Counted from the first letter of the stretch, positions 1 through 8,921 are shown. The stretch is DNA of 64,000 nucleotides from Amycolatopsis balhimycina FH 1894 (GCF_000384295.1 NZ_KB913037.1:9375508-9439507), one strand, 5' to 3'. Notes: a model not told the origin generated them from the letters alone. Numbers and translations are program-made.

Positions 1-2
1 TG

Positions 3-401
3 GTCAACCGCGAGTTCCGGATCACGCTGAGCCTGAAGACCGTCAGCGGCTACCTGGCGCGCTGGGGGCTGCTGCCCGCGCCGGCGAACGTGCTGGAGGC
101 GCTGCGCGGCAGCGGGCCGGCGGGGCACCGCTCGGCCGAGGGCGTCTGGCTGACGTGGCATCGGACCCCGGCGGGGCTCGACGTCCTGCTCGCGGCGTGC
201 TACCGGGGTTCGCTGTACTTCGACGTCCGGACAGCGCCCTTCGAAGCCGCCGCGGTGACGGACTTCCTGCGCCGGCTGGCCGACCAGCTCGACCGGCCGA
301 TCGGCGTCGTCGTGCGCCGCTGGCCTGCCGGGCAGACCGGCCTGGTGCGGACCTGGCCCGGTGCCCCGGACCCGCGGATCACCGTGCGGTTCGCGCATTA
401 G
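3..401 (+). CDS. Transposase-derived winged-helix protein, 3' part only (gene enters from the left edge)
   Basis: The reading frame is open to the left edge, so the N-terminus is missing; about 132 residues remain. It is a paralogue of the gene at 1190-2026: both share the segment around 'GYLARWGLL' / 'HYLGRWGLI', then a C-terminal domain with 'FLRRLADQLDRP' / 'FLRELAAQAGRG' and a V-V-V-x-R-W-P-A-G motif. The layout (HTH, winged part, RNase H-like part) is that of IS630-family transposases. Where an active enzyme has the second catalytic aspartate (L-x-x-D-N-x-P-x-H), this copy reads VVVRRWPAGQ, so I infer it cannot transpose. Its stop codon overlaps by 4 bases that of the convergent lipoprotein gene. 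No terminal repeats were seen. A domesticated DNA-binding protein or plain relic are both possible. Confidence 0.6.
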   Translation, partial: VNREFRITLSLKTVSGYLARWGLLPAPANVLEALRGSGPAGHRSAEGVWLTWHRTPAGLDVLLAACYRGSLYFDVRTAPFEAAAVTDFLRRLADQLDRPIGVVVRRWPAGQTGLVRTWPGAPDPRITVRFAH

Positions 402-934
402 GATTTCTCGACACCCAGTTTGATCGCCGCCGTGCGCCACGCCGTGCCCGACCAGTCCAGTTCGAACACGAAAATGGTGCGGTTCGCGGGCACGGTTTCG
501 GTCGTGGCGCCCGCGCGGTCGAGCACCTTCAATTCGTCCTGGTCGAAAAGCACGGTCACGGTCGGTTTTTCCGGTGACCCGCCGGGAACGGCGCTGCGGA
601 AATGGACGCGGCCGCCCTGGTAGGTGGCACCCGCGGCCTTGTCCCGGTCGAGCTGCGCGGCCAGCTGGGTACAGGCCTCGCAGGTCGGCGCGGCCAGGCC
701 GCGGAGCGGGCCGGCGTCGAGTGACCGGTAGCCGTAGTCGACCAGGTCCAGCCAGTGCGTGGCGAACGACGTCGCCCCCTGAGCGTCCTTTTTGGCCGCG
801 GGTGGCGGCATCGGCGGCACGGACGCGGTGGTCGTCGCCGGGGCGGCCGGAGCACCCGAGGTGCTGCACGCGGTGGCGAGCAGGCCGGCGGCGAACGTGA
901 TCGCGGCGCAGCGGCCGCCCCGGGAGGAACGCAT
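398..934 (-). CDS. Secreted lipoprotein of unknown function (DUF6318-like)
   Basis: 178 residues. The N-terminus has basic residues, a hydrophobic stretch and a lipobox LLATAC with the acylated cysteine at 23, followed by an Ala/Pro/Thr-rich linker (about 24-50), so the mature protein should be tethered to the outer face of the membrane. The folded part (about 53-178) has a C-x-x-C pair (CEAC, near 85) and a beta-rich C-terminus ending in a KLGVEK motif. The shape matches the actinobacterial DUF6318 lipoproteins with an NTF2-like fold; that family call is from memory of its pattern. No enzyme motif is visible. It sits between the two transposase-derived genes and shows no operon partner. Confidence 0.7.
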   Translation of the reverse strand: MRSSRGGRCAAITFAAGLLATACSTSGAPAAPATTTASVPPMPPPAAKKDAQGATSFATHWLDLVDYGYRSLDAGPLRGLAAPTCEACTQLAAQLDRDKAAGATYQGGRVHFRSAVPGGSPEKPTVTVLFDQDELKVLDRAGATTETVPANRTIFVFELDWSGTAWRTAAIKLGVEKS

Positions 935-1189
935 GGAACGGAGGATGGCACAGTTCGCGGGAAATCCGTCGGCCGGTTCATTAATGGCGCGTTACGAGAT
1001 GCCCGCTCGGGCGGAACGCACGCGGTGAAGTATCTGTGTCGTATTGTTTCGCCGACTCTGTGCTTTCGGTGCTTTATGCTTCTGGAATGCCGAATCTGTG
1101 CTGGGGCACCACCGAATCGATCGCCGCGGTGAGCCGGCGCTACCCGGCGCGGCCGTCGCCCGACCCGCGCGCGGAGACCGAACGGGTCG

Positions 1190-2026
1190 TCAACCGGGCG
1201 GCAGGATGAACCGGGCCGGAAAGCCGGCCGGCACCGACCGCAGGACCTCGTGCGCGCCGGCGGGCCACCGGCCGACGACGACGTTGAGTCCCCGGCCGGC
1301 CTGCGCGGCCAGCTCACGCAGGAACGCGGTGACGTCCCCGGCGTCGAACGGTCCCAGCCGGGCCTGGAAGTGGAGCACCCCGCGGTTGGTGACGGCGACC
1401 AGTACGTGCACGTCGCCGAAGTGGGTGCGAAAGCCGGTCAGCAGGTTGTGCCCGGCCGCGACCGGGCCGCGGCCGGTGTCCGGCGGGGTGTGCGGCCGGG
1501 TCCAGGCGAGCCACAGCGGCTCGCCGTCCGGCAGCCACGTGCCGGCACCCGCGGCGGGCCGTTGGACGGGGACGAACACCGGGATCGGGCGCCGCGCCGG
1601 ATCCGGCGTGAGGGCGGCTTCCTCGATCAGCCCCCACCGGCCGAGGTAGTGCGTCACCGTCGTGGCGCTGAGCAGGATCCGGTACCGGTGGTTGACGAAC
1701 TCGGCCACCGCCTGGCGGTTCCACAGCCGGTGGGGCAGGCCGTGCGTCTCCGGGGACCCGGCGATGATGGCCTTGATCGTCGCCGCCTGGTGTGGCGGGG
1801 AAAGCACCAGTTGTTCGCCTGGGCGGCGGCCACGGGGTTTCGGCCGGAGGGCGGGGTCCCCGGCGGTGCGGTACGCCTGCACCCAGGCCCCGACCGTCTT
1901 GCGCGACACCCCGAACATGCGCGCCACCTCGACCCGGGAAGCGCCTGCCTCCACGGCTGCCACGGCTCGTCGACGCAAGACTTCCAGCGCCTCGGCCGGC
2001 AGTTTGCGCGCGTCACCCGAAGTCAT
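1190..2026 (-). CDS. IS630-like helix-turn-helix protein with lost DDE residues
   Basis: 278 residues from ATG at 2026; longer in-frame starts exist upstream but lack typical coding character. Residues about 8-60 form a helix-turn-helix with the usual IS630 pattern (R-x-E-V-A-R-M-F-G-V-S-R-K-T-V), about 75-140 a second winged segment, and the rest an RNase H-like region. The expected first acidic pair is replaced by LWLAWTRPH, the second aspartate by VVVGRWPAGAH, and no third glutamate is evident. IS630 enzymes normally run to about 340 residues, so this is short as well as non-catalytic. Because the frame is intact and a second similar copy lies 800 bases away, I infer a domesticated DNA-binding protein family rather than fresh decay. 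Confidence 0.65.
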   Translation of the reverse strand: MTSGDARKLPAEALEVLRRRAVAAVEAGASRVEVARMFGVSRKTVGAWVQAYRTAGDPALRPKPRGRRPGEQLVLSPPHQAATIKAIIAGSPETHGLPHRLWNRQAVAEFVNHRYRILLSATTVTHYLGRWGLIEEAALTPDPARRPIPVFVPVQRPAAGAGTWLPDGEPLWLAWTRPHTPPDTGRGPVAAGHNLLTGFRTHFGDVHVLVAVTNRGVLHFQARLGPFDAGDVTAFLRELAAQAGRGLNVVVGRWPAGAHEVLRSVPAGFPARFILPPG

Positions 2027-2254
2027 CGTCGTCAAGTCTCCGAAGATAGGGAACTTCGCGACTGCGCCGGTTATCCGCAGATGAACCTTTACGTCCGAAA
2101 CTGGGCCAAATGGCCGCCATGGGGTGATCGTGCTGTAACACGGATCACACCGGCAACGAGCTGCGCGGCCGCGGTGGTACCGGAGATCTCCGCGCACTCC
2201 GGCCACATCAGCCGGACGATCTGACCGCCCGTGGCTGCTGCGATACTGCACGTC

Positions 2255-5149
2255 ATGGGGATCTCAGGGTGGTTGGTCACGGGGGTGCTCTCGCTCGGTG
2301 CTTCCGTGCTGTTCGTCCCGCGGGCGCTGTGGGGGCGCTGGCGGGAGCGCCTGGTCGAGCGTCTGGATCGCGGGCTGCGGCGCCGCGTGTCCCGGTTCGG
2401 CCGGCGCTACCGCGAGTTCGTCGTGAGTGGCCTGCGGTTCGTGGACCTGAAGGGCCTCGCGACGGTCGGGTTCCACACCCCCGAGCTGGACGAGGTGTTC
2501 GTCGATGTAAGCCTCGGTTACCGGGCGCCGCACCAGGTGCCGGACGGCCTGCTCGACCACCTGCCGGTCGACACCGATGGGCGGCACTCGATCGGCGACT
2601 TCCTCGACCGGGAGCAGCCCGCGGTGCTCGCCGTGATCGGCGGCCCCGGCGGCGGGAAGACCACTCTGCTGCGGCACACGGCGCGGGCGGCCTGCCGTGA
2701 ACGCGGGAACCGGCGTCGGACGGTGCCGATCTTGCTGTACTTGCGTGACCACGTCGAGGAGATCGTGCGCAGCCCGGCGGTCGACCTGCCCACCCTCGTG
2801 CGGGGGGTGCTCGGCCGGTACGCCGGGGACGAGCCGCCCGGCTGGTTCGAGCAACGGCTCAAGAGCGGGGAGTGCGTCGTGCTGCTCGACGGGCTCGACG
2901 AGGTGGCCCGCCAGGAGGACCGCCGGCGCGTCGCGGACTGGGTGGAACGCGCGACAGAGCAGTACCCCGCGAACGACTTCGTGCTCACTTCCCGGCCGCA
3001 GGGCTACCGCGCCGCGACGGTCGCGGGCGCGTCGGTGCTGCAGGTGCGCAGCTTCACCGACGAGCAGGTGACGACGTTCATCCGGGGCTGGTACCGGGCG
3101 GTGGCCAAGCGCACGTCGGTGCCTGAGGACGCCGCCGGCGACCTGCTGCGCCGGCTCGATCGCTCCCCGGGCCTGTCCGCGCTCACCGTGAACCCGTTGC
3201 TGCTGACCATGATCGCCAACGTGCACCATTACCGCGGTGCGCTGCCAGGCAGCAGGGCCGACCTGTACGGCGAGATCTGCCAGGTGATGCTGTGGCGCCG
3301 TCAGGAAGCGAAGCGGCTGCCGAGCGAGCTGAGCGGGGACAAGAAGGAACTGCTGCTCCGGGGGCTCGCCTTCGCGATGATGCAACGCCGGGTCCGCGAC
3401 CTGGCCCGTGCCGACGTGCTGGCGGAGTTCCGCGCGGTTCTGCGCAGGATGTCGACCTCGGTCGACGAGAACCGGTTTCTCGATGAGGCGAGCGCGTACG
3501 GACTGGTGATCGAGCGCGAAAGCGGGATGTACGCGTTCGCCCACCTGACGTTCCAGGAATCCCTCGCGGCCGGCCACATCCGCGCGAAGAACCTCGTCGA
3601 CGTGCTCACCGGGGCCGTCGACGACCCGTGGTGGCGGGAGACGACCTTGCTGTACGCCGCCCAGTCCGACGCCGACCCGGTCGTGGCCGCCTGCCTCGCC
3701 AGCGGCACCGTCACCGCGCTGTCCCTGGCTACGGCTTGTGCCGATCTGAGCGGGGACCTGGCCCCGGAGCTTCGTGCCCGGCTCGACGACCAGACCGGGT
3801 CGACGGCCGACGAACGGCGGGCGGCCGTAGCTGTCGTCGGGCACTTCGGTGACGTCATCCACACCGCGGACGGGGGACGGATCTGCGCCAATCCGGTGTC
3901 GTCCGCGGTGTACGAGCTGTTCCGGGACGCGACCGGTACCCGCCCGCCGGACGGGCGCCCCGCCGAGCCGGTGTCCGGCGTGCGCGCGAGCGACGCGAGT
4001 GCGTTCGTCCGCTGGGCCAACGCACTCCCCGAAACCCCCGGGTACCGCCTGCCGACCGAGCAAGAGCTGGCCGACCCCGGCGTCGAACGCATGCTGACCA
4101 CCGTGGCGGGCGTACGGCCCTGGGTGACGCGCGGCCCCGCGATCGTGCTGTGGACGCCACCGGGTTCGGCGCACCCGAACCTCATCGACGCCGAGACGTT
4201 CGGCGGTCATCTCGACGACGACCTCGAGCGGCTGACGCCGGGGCTCGCCAGGATGCTGGCGGCCCGGCTCGTGCCCGCAATCCGGGACGCCGGCAAGGAG
4301 GTGAACCACTTCGCGCTTCGTGATGTCCGGCCCGTCGAGCGGAACGAGCGTCTCAGCGCTTATGCCGCCTTGGTGCAGGAACTCCTGGGGGCGGACCACC
4401 GGGCCGAGGCGCCGCGCGACGAAGACTCCGCGGTCGCCCGCGATCTCGGGCTCGACAAGATCCTCGGCCCGGAGATCGACGACGTGCTGCCGGTGCTGAG
4501 TTCTTTCGCCACCCAGTTGTCCCATACCGCGCGCATCGACCGGAACTCCACGTTCGTCAACTACGACCCCGAGTTCTGGGACCGCGGCAAGATGCGGGAG
4601 GAATACGCCGAGCAGGAGTCGTCCCAATCCGAGGTGATGCGCCTCATCGAAGGCCTGCCCGCCAACCTGGTCAGCGGCGACGCACCCGCGCGAGCACTTT
4701 CCGAACCGCTGACAGCCGCCTTCCGCAGCCCGAGACCAGCGAACTGGCACCAGGTTTTCCGGACCGAGTTCACCCGGGTCGCCCGCGTGGCCGAGTGCGG
4801 GGGTGTGGTGTCCCTCGACGATCTCGCCGACCACGTCCGCGACGGCGGCGCAGCCGTCACGAAGGCGACTCCGACGCCGTGGGCGAACGCAGTCTGCCGC
4901 AAGCTCGCCGACAACGCTTTGCCGGTGTTCGAACGCCGTACCCGGCTCACGCCGGTGGCCGCAACCGCGATCAGGGTGGCAGCGCTGTGTCTCGCCGTCG
5001 AAGCGGACACCCACTGCCCAGGGCCGATCGGCGACCAGCTCCGGGCGGTGGCGACCGGAACGACACTGCTCGAGCGTCGCCTCAGCGGTCGCGCTCCGAC
5101 GACGGAGACGGTCGTCCTCGCGAGCATGCCCATGACGCTCGGGCCATGA
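2255..5149 (+). CDS. Membrane-anchored NACHT NTPase with a degenerate FGE/SUMF1-like segment
   Basis: 964 residues from ATG 2255 (a GTG at 2231 would add 8). Residues 5-27 are a predicted membrane helix followed by a strongly basic stretch. The NACHT domain has Walker A GGPGGGKTT (129-137) and Walker B VVLLDGLDEV (208-217) with the acidic cluster typical of STAND NTPases, then an SRP sensor-like motif and a winged-helix part. Around 573-612 there is a sequence with the FGE-sulfatase signature order (V-x-G-V, A-x-A-F-V-R-W-A-N, Y-R-L-P-T-E-x-E-L) and near 683 an F-A-L-R-D-V-R closing motif; the module is only about 140 residues, so it is truncated or minimal. Residues 690-964 are helical and unrecognised. 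Bacterial NACHT proteins act in signalling and anti-phage defence; the FGE fold may serve as sensor. The stop overlaps the next start (ATGA). Confidence 0.85.
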   Translation: MGISGWLVTGVLSLGASVLFVPRALWGRWRERLVERLDRGLRRRVSRFGRRYREFVVSGLRFVDLKGLATVGFHTPELDEVFVDVSLGYRAPHQVPDGLLDHLPVDTDGRHSIGDFLDREQPAVLAVIGGPGGGKTTLLRHTARAACRERGNRRRTVPILLYLRDHVEEIVRSPAVDLPTLVRGVLGRYAGDEPPGWFEQRLKSGECVVLLDGLDEVARQEDRRRVADWVERATEQYPANDFVLTSRPQGYRAATVAGASVLQVRSFTDEQVTTFIRGWYRAVAKRTSVPEDAAGDLLRRLDRSPGLSALTVNPLLLTMIANVHHYRGALPGSRADLYGEICQVMLWRRQEAKRLPSELSGDKKELLLRGLAFAMMQRRVRDLARADVLAEFRAVLRRMSTSVDENRFLDEASAYGLVIERESGMYAFAHLTFQESLAAGHIRAKNLVDVLTGAVDDPWWRETTLLYAAQSDADPVVAACLASGTVTALSLATACADLSGDLAPELRARLDDQTGSTADERRAAVAVVGHFGDVIHTADGGRICANPVSSAVYELFRDATGTRPPDGRPAEPVSGVRASDASAFVRWANALPETPGYRLPTEQELADPGVERMLTTVAGVRPWVTRGPAIVLWTPPGSAHPNLIDAETFGGHLDDDLERLTPGLARMLAARLVPAIRDAGKEVNHFALRDVRPVERNERLSAYAALVQELLGADHRAEAPRDEDSAVARDLGLDKILGPEIDDVLPVLSSFATQLSHTARIDRNSTFVNYDPEFWDRGKMREEYAEQESSQSEVMRLIEGLPANLVSGDAPARALSEPLTAAFRSPRPANWHQVFRTEFTRVARVAECGGVVSLDDLADHVRDGGAAVTKATPTPWANAVCRKLADNALPVFERRTRLTPVAATAIRVAALCLAVEADTHCPGPIGDQLRAVATGTTLLERRLSGRAPTTETVVLASMPMTLGP

Positions 5150-5316
5150 CGGGCCACGGCCCCGCCGCGGGCCTCGACCTGCCGTTCGACCTGGTGCGCC
5201 ACGACCTGCTCATGGACCTCGAGCCCCTGAAGCCCGCGCGCATCGAGTCGATCGTCGACGAACTCTTCCTGCCGCTGGTGCGCAACCATCAGGAGCAGGG
5301 GCGGCGCCCGACGTGA
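5146..5316 (+). CDS. Small protein translationally coupled to the NACHT gene
   Basis: 56 residues starting at the ATG that overlaps the NACHT stop codon (ATGA). The sequence is acidic-amphipathic, with LLMDLEPLKPARIESIVDE followed by LFLPLVRNHQEQ, predicted as two helices without signal peptide or membrane segment. No family is recognised. The helix I-x-x-I-V-D-E-L-F-L-P-L is reminiscent of C-terminal helices of TetR proteins, which is probably chance. Four-base overlap argues for translation in fixed ratio with the NTPase, suggesting a partner or inhibitor subunit; this is inference. It is followed after 48 bases by the convergent operon. Confidence 0.5.
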   Translation: MTGHGPAAGLDLPFDLVRHDLLMDLEPLKPARIESIVDELFLPLVRNHQEQGRRPT

Positions 5317-5364
5317 AGTGTCCGTTGTGGATGTCGACGACGGGAGGGAACGGCCGCGAGGGGG

Positions 5365-6948
5365 TTATGAGTAGGTCCAGTGGCCGAGCCAGGACTCCCG
5401 CCACGCCACCGTCAGCTCGCTCACTCCGTCCACACCGGACTGGTCGACGTGAGCCTTCCACGCCTCCTCCAGCGACGCGCACAGCTTGGACGCGGGCAGT
5501 TCGACGCCGCCCGAAGAGAACTGGCGCAGGACCGACTTGGGGACGGCCAGCTTCGCCTTGCCCCGGATCACCGACTGCTCGGTGGCGCGGCAGATGAGGT
5601 ACTCGACGGTGGCCAGGTCGCCCGCCGAGGCCATGGACTCCGTCGGGTGCGCCGGCATCGGCACCTGCGGCGCGACCTGCGCCAGCGCGCGGTACAGGGA
5701 GTCCAGGGGAGCGGCGAGGCCCTGGTGCTGGCGGGCGATCTCCCACGACACCCACACGGCCATGCAGTCGGGCATCTGGTACGGCCGGTAGGCGAACGCC
5801 GGACCGGCGAAGGTCTGGTAGTCGCTGGTCGGATCCGGCCCGGCCGAACCCGGCCCGTCGGGGTCGGGCGGCAGGCCGAGCCGCTTGAACAGCTCGCGCA
5901 GCAGCTTGTGCGGCCGGGCGGCGGTCGAGGACTCGCCGAGCAGCTTGGTCAGGATGCGGTTCAGCCGGTCGGCGGCCACGCCCTGGATCGACAGCTGCAG
6001 GTGGACGAACGCGACGTCCGACAACGTCGTGCCCGCGCAGCCGACCACACCCACCTGGGGATAGCGCTGCAGGAAGGTGGCGATCGCGTGCGTGGAGCCG
6101 ATCCGCGCCGGCCCGACGAAGGTCAGCGGCAGGCACGTGCCGATCCGCTGGCGGGACCGGAGGTCGCCCTTGTACAGCGGCGAGAACTCGCCGTCGGCGT
6201 GGTAGACCTCGAACCAATTCCCCTGCCGGTGCCCCGGACGCGTGTCGGCGAGCCAAAAGCTGTACCCGTGTTTCTCGCACAGCTCCCGGAACCGGTCGGC
6301 CAGCTCGAACCGCGCGGCCGCGGACACGTCCCGCAACGCGATCGCGAACCGGACCGCCAGCGACGCGCACGGCGGCGCGACCTCCTTGCGGGTGCGGAGA
6401 TCGTGGTTGCGGGTCTTCACGATCGTCGGCAGCTGGGCCGGGCACTGCAGCGACAGCAGCGGCGCGTCGATGAGGGCGGCCGCGGCGTCGGAGATCTCCC
6501 GTACCAGGTCGCGGATGGCCAGGCCGTGCCAGTCGCACACCTCGCGCGCCGCCGGGTCGATCGCGATCAGGCCCTCGAAGGTCTGCGCGGACTCGTAGAT
6601 GAACGTCGGGTTGGGCGAGGTCGTCTGGTGGAACACCCAGCCGCCCGCGCTCTGCTGCGGGCGTTCCGCCGGCTGCTGGCCGTCGACCCGCTCGACCACT
6701 TCGGTGCCGTCCAAGGGCTTGCGGGTGCGGGTGCCGATCACGACGCCGGCGCCGTTCGTGGCCGAGCACAGCGTCTCCAGGAAGACCGCGCTGTCGGAGT
6801 TCCTGGACACGAGCTCGCGCAGGTAGCCGTGGCGGGCCATCGCGTGGTGCACCTCGAAGTCCACTTTGGTCACCGGCTGCCGGGCGATCTCGAAGCCTGC
6901 TCTGGCCAGGTCGGCCACGTTCCGCACGGAGATCCGCCGGCTGCGCAT
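5365..6948 (-). CDS. Uncharacterised 527-residue protein, second gene of a two-gene operon
   Basis: The ATG at 6948 lies two bases after the stop of the upstream gene (6951); a GTG at 6954 would overlap that stop and is an alternative. I do not recognise a family. The protein is soluble in appearance, of mixed alpha/beta character, with no signal peptide. It contains cysteine-bearing blocks (LSLQCPAQLP, VGVVGCAGTT), a stretch GTRTRKPLDGTEVVE near 75, and a C-terminal Trp-rich tail ending GHWTYS. The length and even codon use argue for a real gene. It is convergent with, and 48 bases from, the NACHT gene pair, and cotranscribed with a membrane protein, which suggests a membrane-linked cytosolic partner. 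Function unknown. Confidence 0.75.
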   Translation of the reverse strand: MRSRRISVRNVADLARAGFEIARQPVTKVDFEVHHAMARHGYLRELVSRNSDSAVFLETLCSATNGAGVVIGTRTRKPLDGTEVVERVDGQQPAERPQQSAGGWVFHQTTSPNPTFIYESAQTFEGLIAIDPAAREVCDWHGLAIRDLVREISDAAAALIDAPLLSLQCPAQLPTIVKTRNHDLRTRKEVAPPCASLAVRFAIALRDVSAAARFELADRFRELCEKHGYSFWLADTRPGHRQGNWFEVYHADGEFSPLYKGDLRSRQRIGTCLPLTFVGPARIGSTHAIATFLQRYPQVGVVGCAGTTLSDVAFVHLQLSIQGVAADRLNRILTKLLGESSTAARPHKLLRELFKRLGLPPDPDGPGSAGPDPTSDYQTFAGPAFAYRPYQMPDCMAVWVSWEIARQHQGLAAPLDSLYRALAQVAPQVPMPAHPTESMASAGDLATVEYLICRATEQSVIRGKAKLAVPKSVLRQFSSGGVELPASKLCASLEEAWKAHVDQSGVDGVSELTVAWRESWLGHWTYS

Positions 6949-6950
6949 CC

Positions 6951-8921
6951 TCACCACCCCCCGGACGAGTCGAACCGCACGTCGGCGTCCAGCGGCTTTC
7001 GCCGGTCCCAGGCACCGGCGCCCGCCCACCGCGGCGCCCCGATGCGGGACAACGGGATCGCCGATTCGCGCCACGACGCCTGGCCGAACAGCACCAGCGC
7101 GGCGAGCACCGGCAGCGCGACGGCGACCGTGAGCGCGGCCTGCACGACCTCGCCCCTGGCTTGCGTCGCGACGGTCGCGGCGAACGCGGCGATGGCCGCG
7201 ATGCTCAGCTGGACGAGGGCCTGCGGCAGCGTGCCGAGGTAGCCGAGCACGGTCCGGCGCGGCGGCAGCGACAGGCGGCTGTAGAGGAAGCCCGGCAACA
7301 GCAGCAGCAAGGTGATCACGGACTGGCCGTCGCCGATGTGGCCGAGCGCCTCGGTGGCGGCCCGGCCGTACGGCCACGGGCTGCCGACCAGCAGCCAGCC
7401 GAGCACGAACGAGACCGTCGCGACGGCCAGCGCGTAGAACGTCACGTTGAGCGGACCGGACTTCGTGGAGTCCTTGAGCACGAGCGTCGCCCGCACCCGG
7501 ACGTGGTCGCCGCGCGAGTCGCGGCCGGACCGGCGCCAGTACGCCCGAGCCTCGTTGTCGATGACGCCGTTGACCAGGACGAGGTCCTGCCCGAACTCCC
7601 GCTCGGTCAGCTCGCGCGCGGCCTCGCGGAGGTTCGCGGCCGTGAACTCGGGGTGCCGCCGCAGCGAGTTGTCCAGCTCGCCCGAGTCGGTCCGCACCGC
7701 CTCGCCCGTCGTGGCCGCGGCGGCGAGCCGGTGACAGGCGGGCAGGCTGCGCGGTGACAGCTCCACCCCGGACTGGCCCGCCTCCCACTTGCGCCGGCGC
7801 ACCAGGTCCGCCAGCCGGCGCAACACGCTCTGGGCCTGCAGCTCCAGGATCTTGTGCCGGGCGCCGTCGGCTTCCTGCAGCGGGGCGGCGTCCTGCCGTT
7901 CGGCCAGCGAGACGAGGTCTTCGGCCAGGCCGTCCACCTGGTACTGGTCGGCGTCGGTCGACAGGTACATCCGGGAGATCTCGGCCTCCGGCGCGGCCCT
8001 GGCCACCAGGTGGTAGGACTTCAGCGTGGCCGGGATCATGGTCTCGTAGCTCACGACGTAACCGCGGCGGCTCGAGGCCAGCCGGCGCCACTGCTCTTTC
8101 GCGACGGGTTGCCGCGCGTCGACGTGCAGCGGGGTTTCGTAGCTGAGCCGGTGTTCCTCCACCGAGTCGTCCAGCGCCACCACCAGCATGTAGTCGCGGA
8201 CCGCGACGTTCAGCAGGTACGCGTATTCGACCAGCAGCTCGGAACAGCCACTGAGGACGTCCAGCGCCATTTCCCGGCATTGCCTGCCGTAGCCGGGAAC
8301 CGTGCCGCCGGTGGGGGCCAGCGCGAACTCCGCCTCCGGGTGGTTCCGCTCGGTGAGCAGTGTCAGCAGCGCCTGCTGGATGAGCCAGCGTGGTTCGTGC
8401 ACCTGGAACAGGAAGGTGTTCAGCTCGTGCTTGGCGGTGTGCGCGTTCTCGTCGCCGGCGAGGATCCCGCGCAGCAGCCGGTAGAGCCCGGCAGCGACCA
8501 GCCGGGACGCTTCGTGCTGGGTGAGCCGCGGCAGTTTCTGGCCCGCGCTGTCGAACACGTCGATGGGGGAGACGTCGCGGCGTGGCAGGCGGGCCAGCGG
8601 CACCCACAGGGACCGTTGCCGCGCCGGCCTCGAGGCGGCCCGCTCGCCGTGTTCCTGGCCGATGAGGTCCTGCAGCTGGGCGGTGGCCTGGCGCTGCCCC
8701 TCGTCGAGCAGCTTGAGGCTGACGTCGACCTCGGTGCTCCGCCGTGCCGTGCCGTGCTCGACCACGGTCAGCCGTTCGGTCAGCCGGCGCACGTGGTTGA
8801 GCCGCAACGAGGTGTCCAGGAGCGCCAGCCCGACGGCCGCGCCTTCCCGGGACAGCCGGGGCGGGGCGCCGGGGATGGGGATCGTTTCGATGGCGTGCCG
8901 GAGACTGTCGATGCCGTCCAC
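6951..8921 (-). CDS. Uncharacterised 656-residue protein with four C-terminal membrane helices
   Basis: First gene of the operon, from GTG at 8921. About 490 N-terminal residues are soluble, rich in charged helices (coiled-coil-like around 55-110 and 330-400). They are followed by hydrophobic segments at about 492-513, 530-550, 562-585 and 590-612 and a short basic tail. No catalytic motif or known domain was recognised. Large cytosolic module plus a terminal four-helix block is a common plan for sensors or membrane-damaging effectors in bacterial conflict systems, but that is analogy only. No good ribosome-binding site precedes the GTG, so the start is uncertain. Together with the 527-residue protein it forms a unit convergent to the NACHT gene. 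Confidence 0.75.
   Translation of the reverse strand: MDGIDSLRHAIETIPIPGAPPRLSREGAAVGLALLDTSLRLNHVRRLTERLTVVEHGTARRSTEVDVSLKLLDEGQRQATAQLQDLIGQEHGERAASRPARQRSLWVPLARLPRRDVSPIDVFDSAGQKLPRLTQHEASRLVAAGLYRLLRGILAGDENAHTAKHELNTFLFQVHEPRWLIQQALLTLLTERNHPEAEFALAPTGGTVPGYGRQCREMALDVLSGCSELLVEYAYLLNVAVRDYMLVVALDDSVEEHRLSYETPLHVDARQPVAKEQWRRLASSRRGYVVSYETMIPATLKSYHLVARAAPEAEISRMYLSTDADQYQVDGLAEDLVSLAERQDAAPLQEADGARHKILELQAQSVLRRLADLVRRRKWEAGQSGVELSPRSLPACHRLAAAATTGEAVRTDSGELDNSLRRHPEFTAANLREAARELTEREFGQDLVLVNGVIDNEARAYWRRSGRDSRGDHVRVRATLVLKDSTKSGPLNVTFYALAVATVSFVLGWLLVGSPWPYGRAATEALGHIGDGQSVITLLLLLPGFLYSRLSLPPRRTVLGYLGTLPQALVQLSIAAIAAFAATVATQARGEVVQAALTVAVALPVLAALVLFGQASWRESAIPLSRIGAPRWAGAGAWDRRKPLDADVRFDSSGGW

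Noticed and set aside
2264..5014. Very long open frame (916 codons) antisense to the NACHT gene
   Set aside because: Its composition is that of a G+C-rich shadow frame (Arg/Gly/Pro/His-rich, no domains), while the plus strand carries unmistakable NACHT motifs.
5260..5316. Similarity of the 56-residue protein to a TetR C-terminus
   Set aside because: Only one helix (I-V-D-E-L-F-L-P-L) resembles TetR ends such as that at 34266; there is no helix-turn-helix and the length is far too short.
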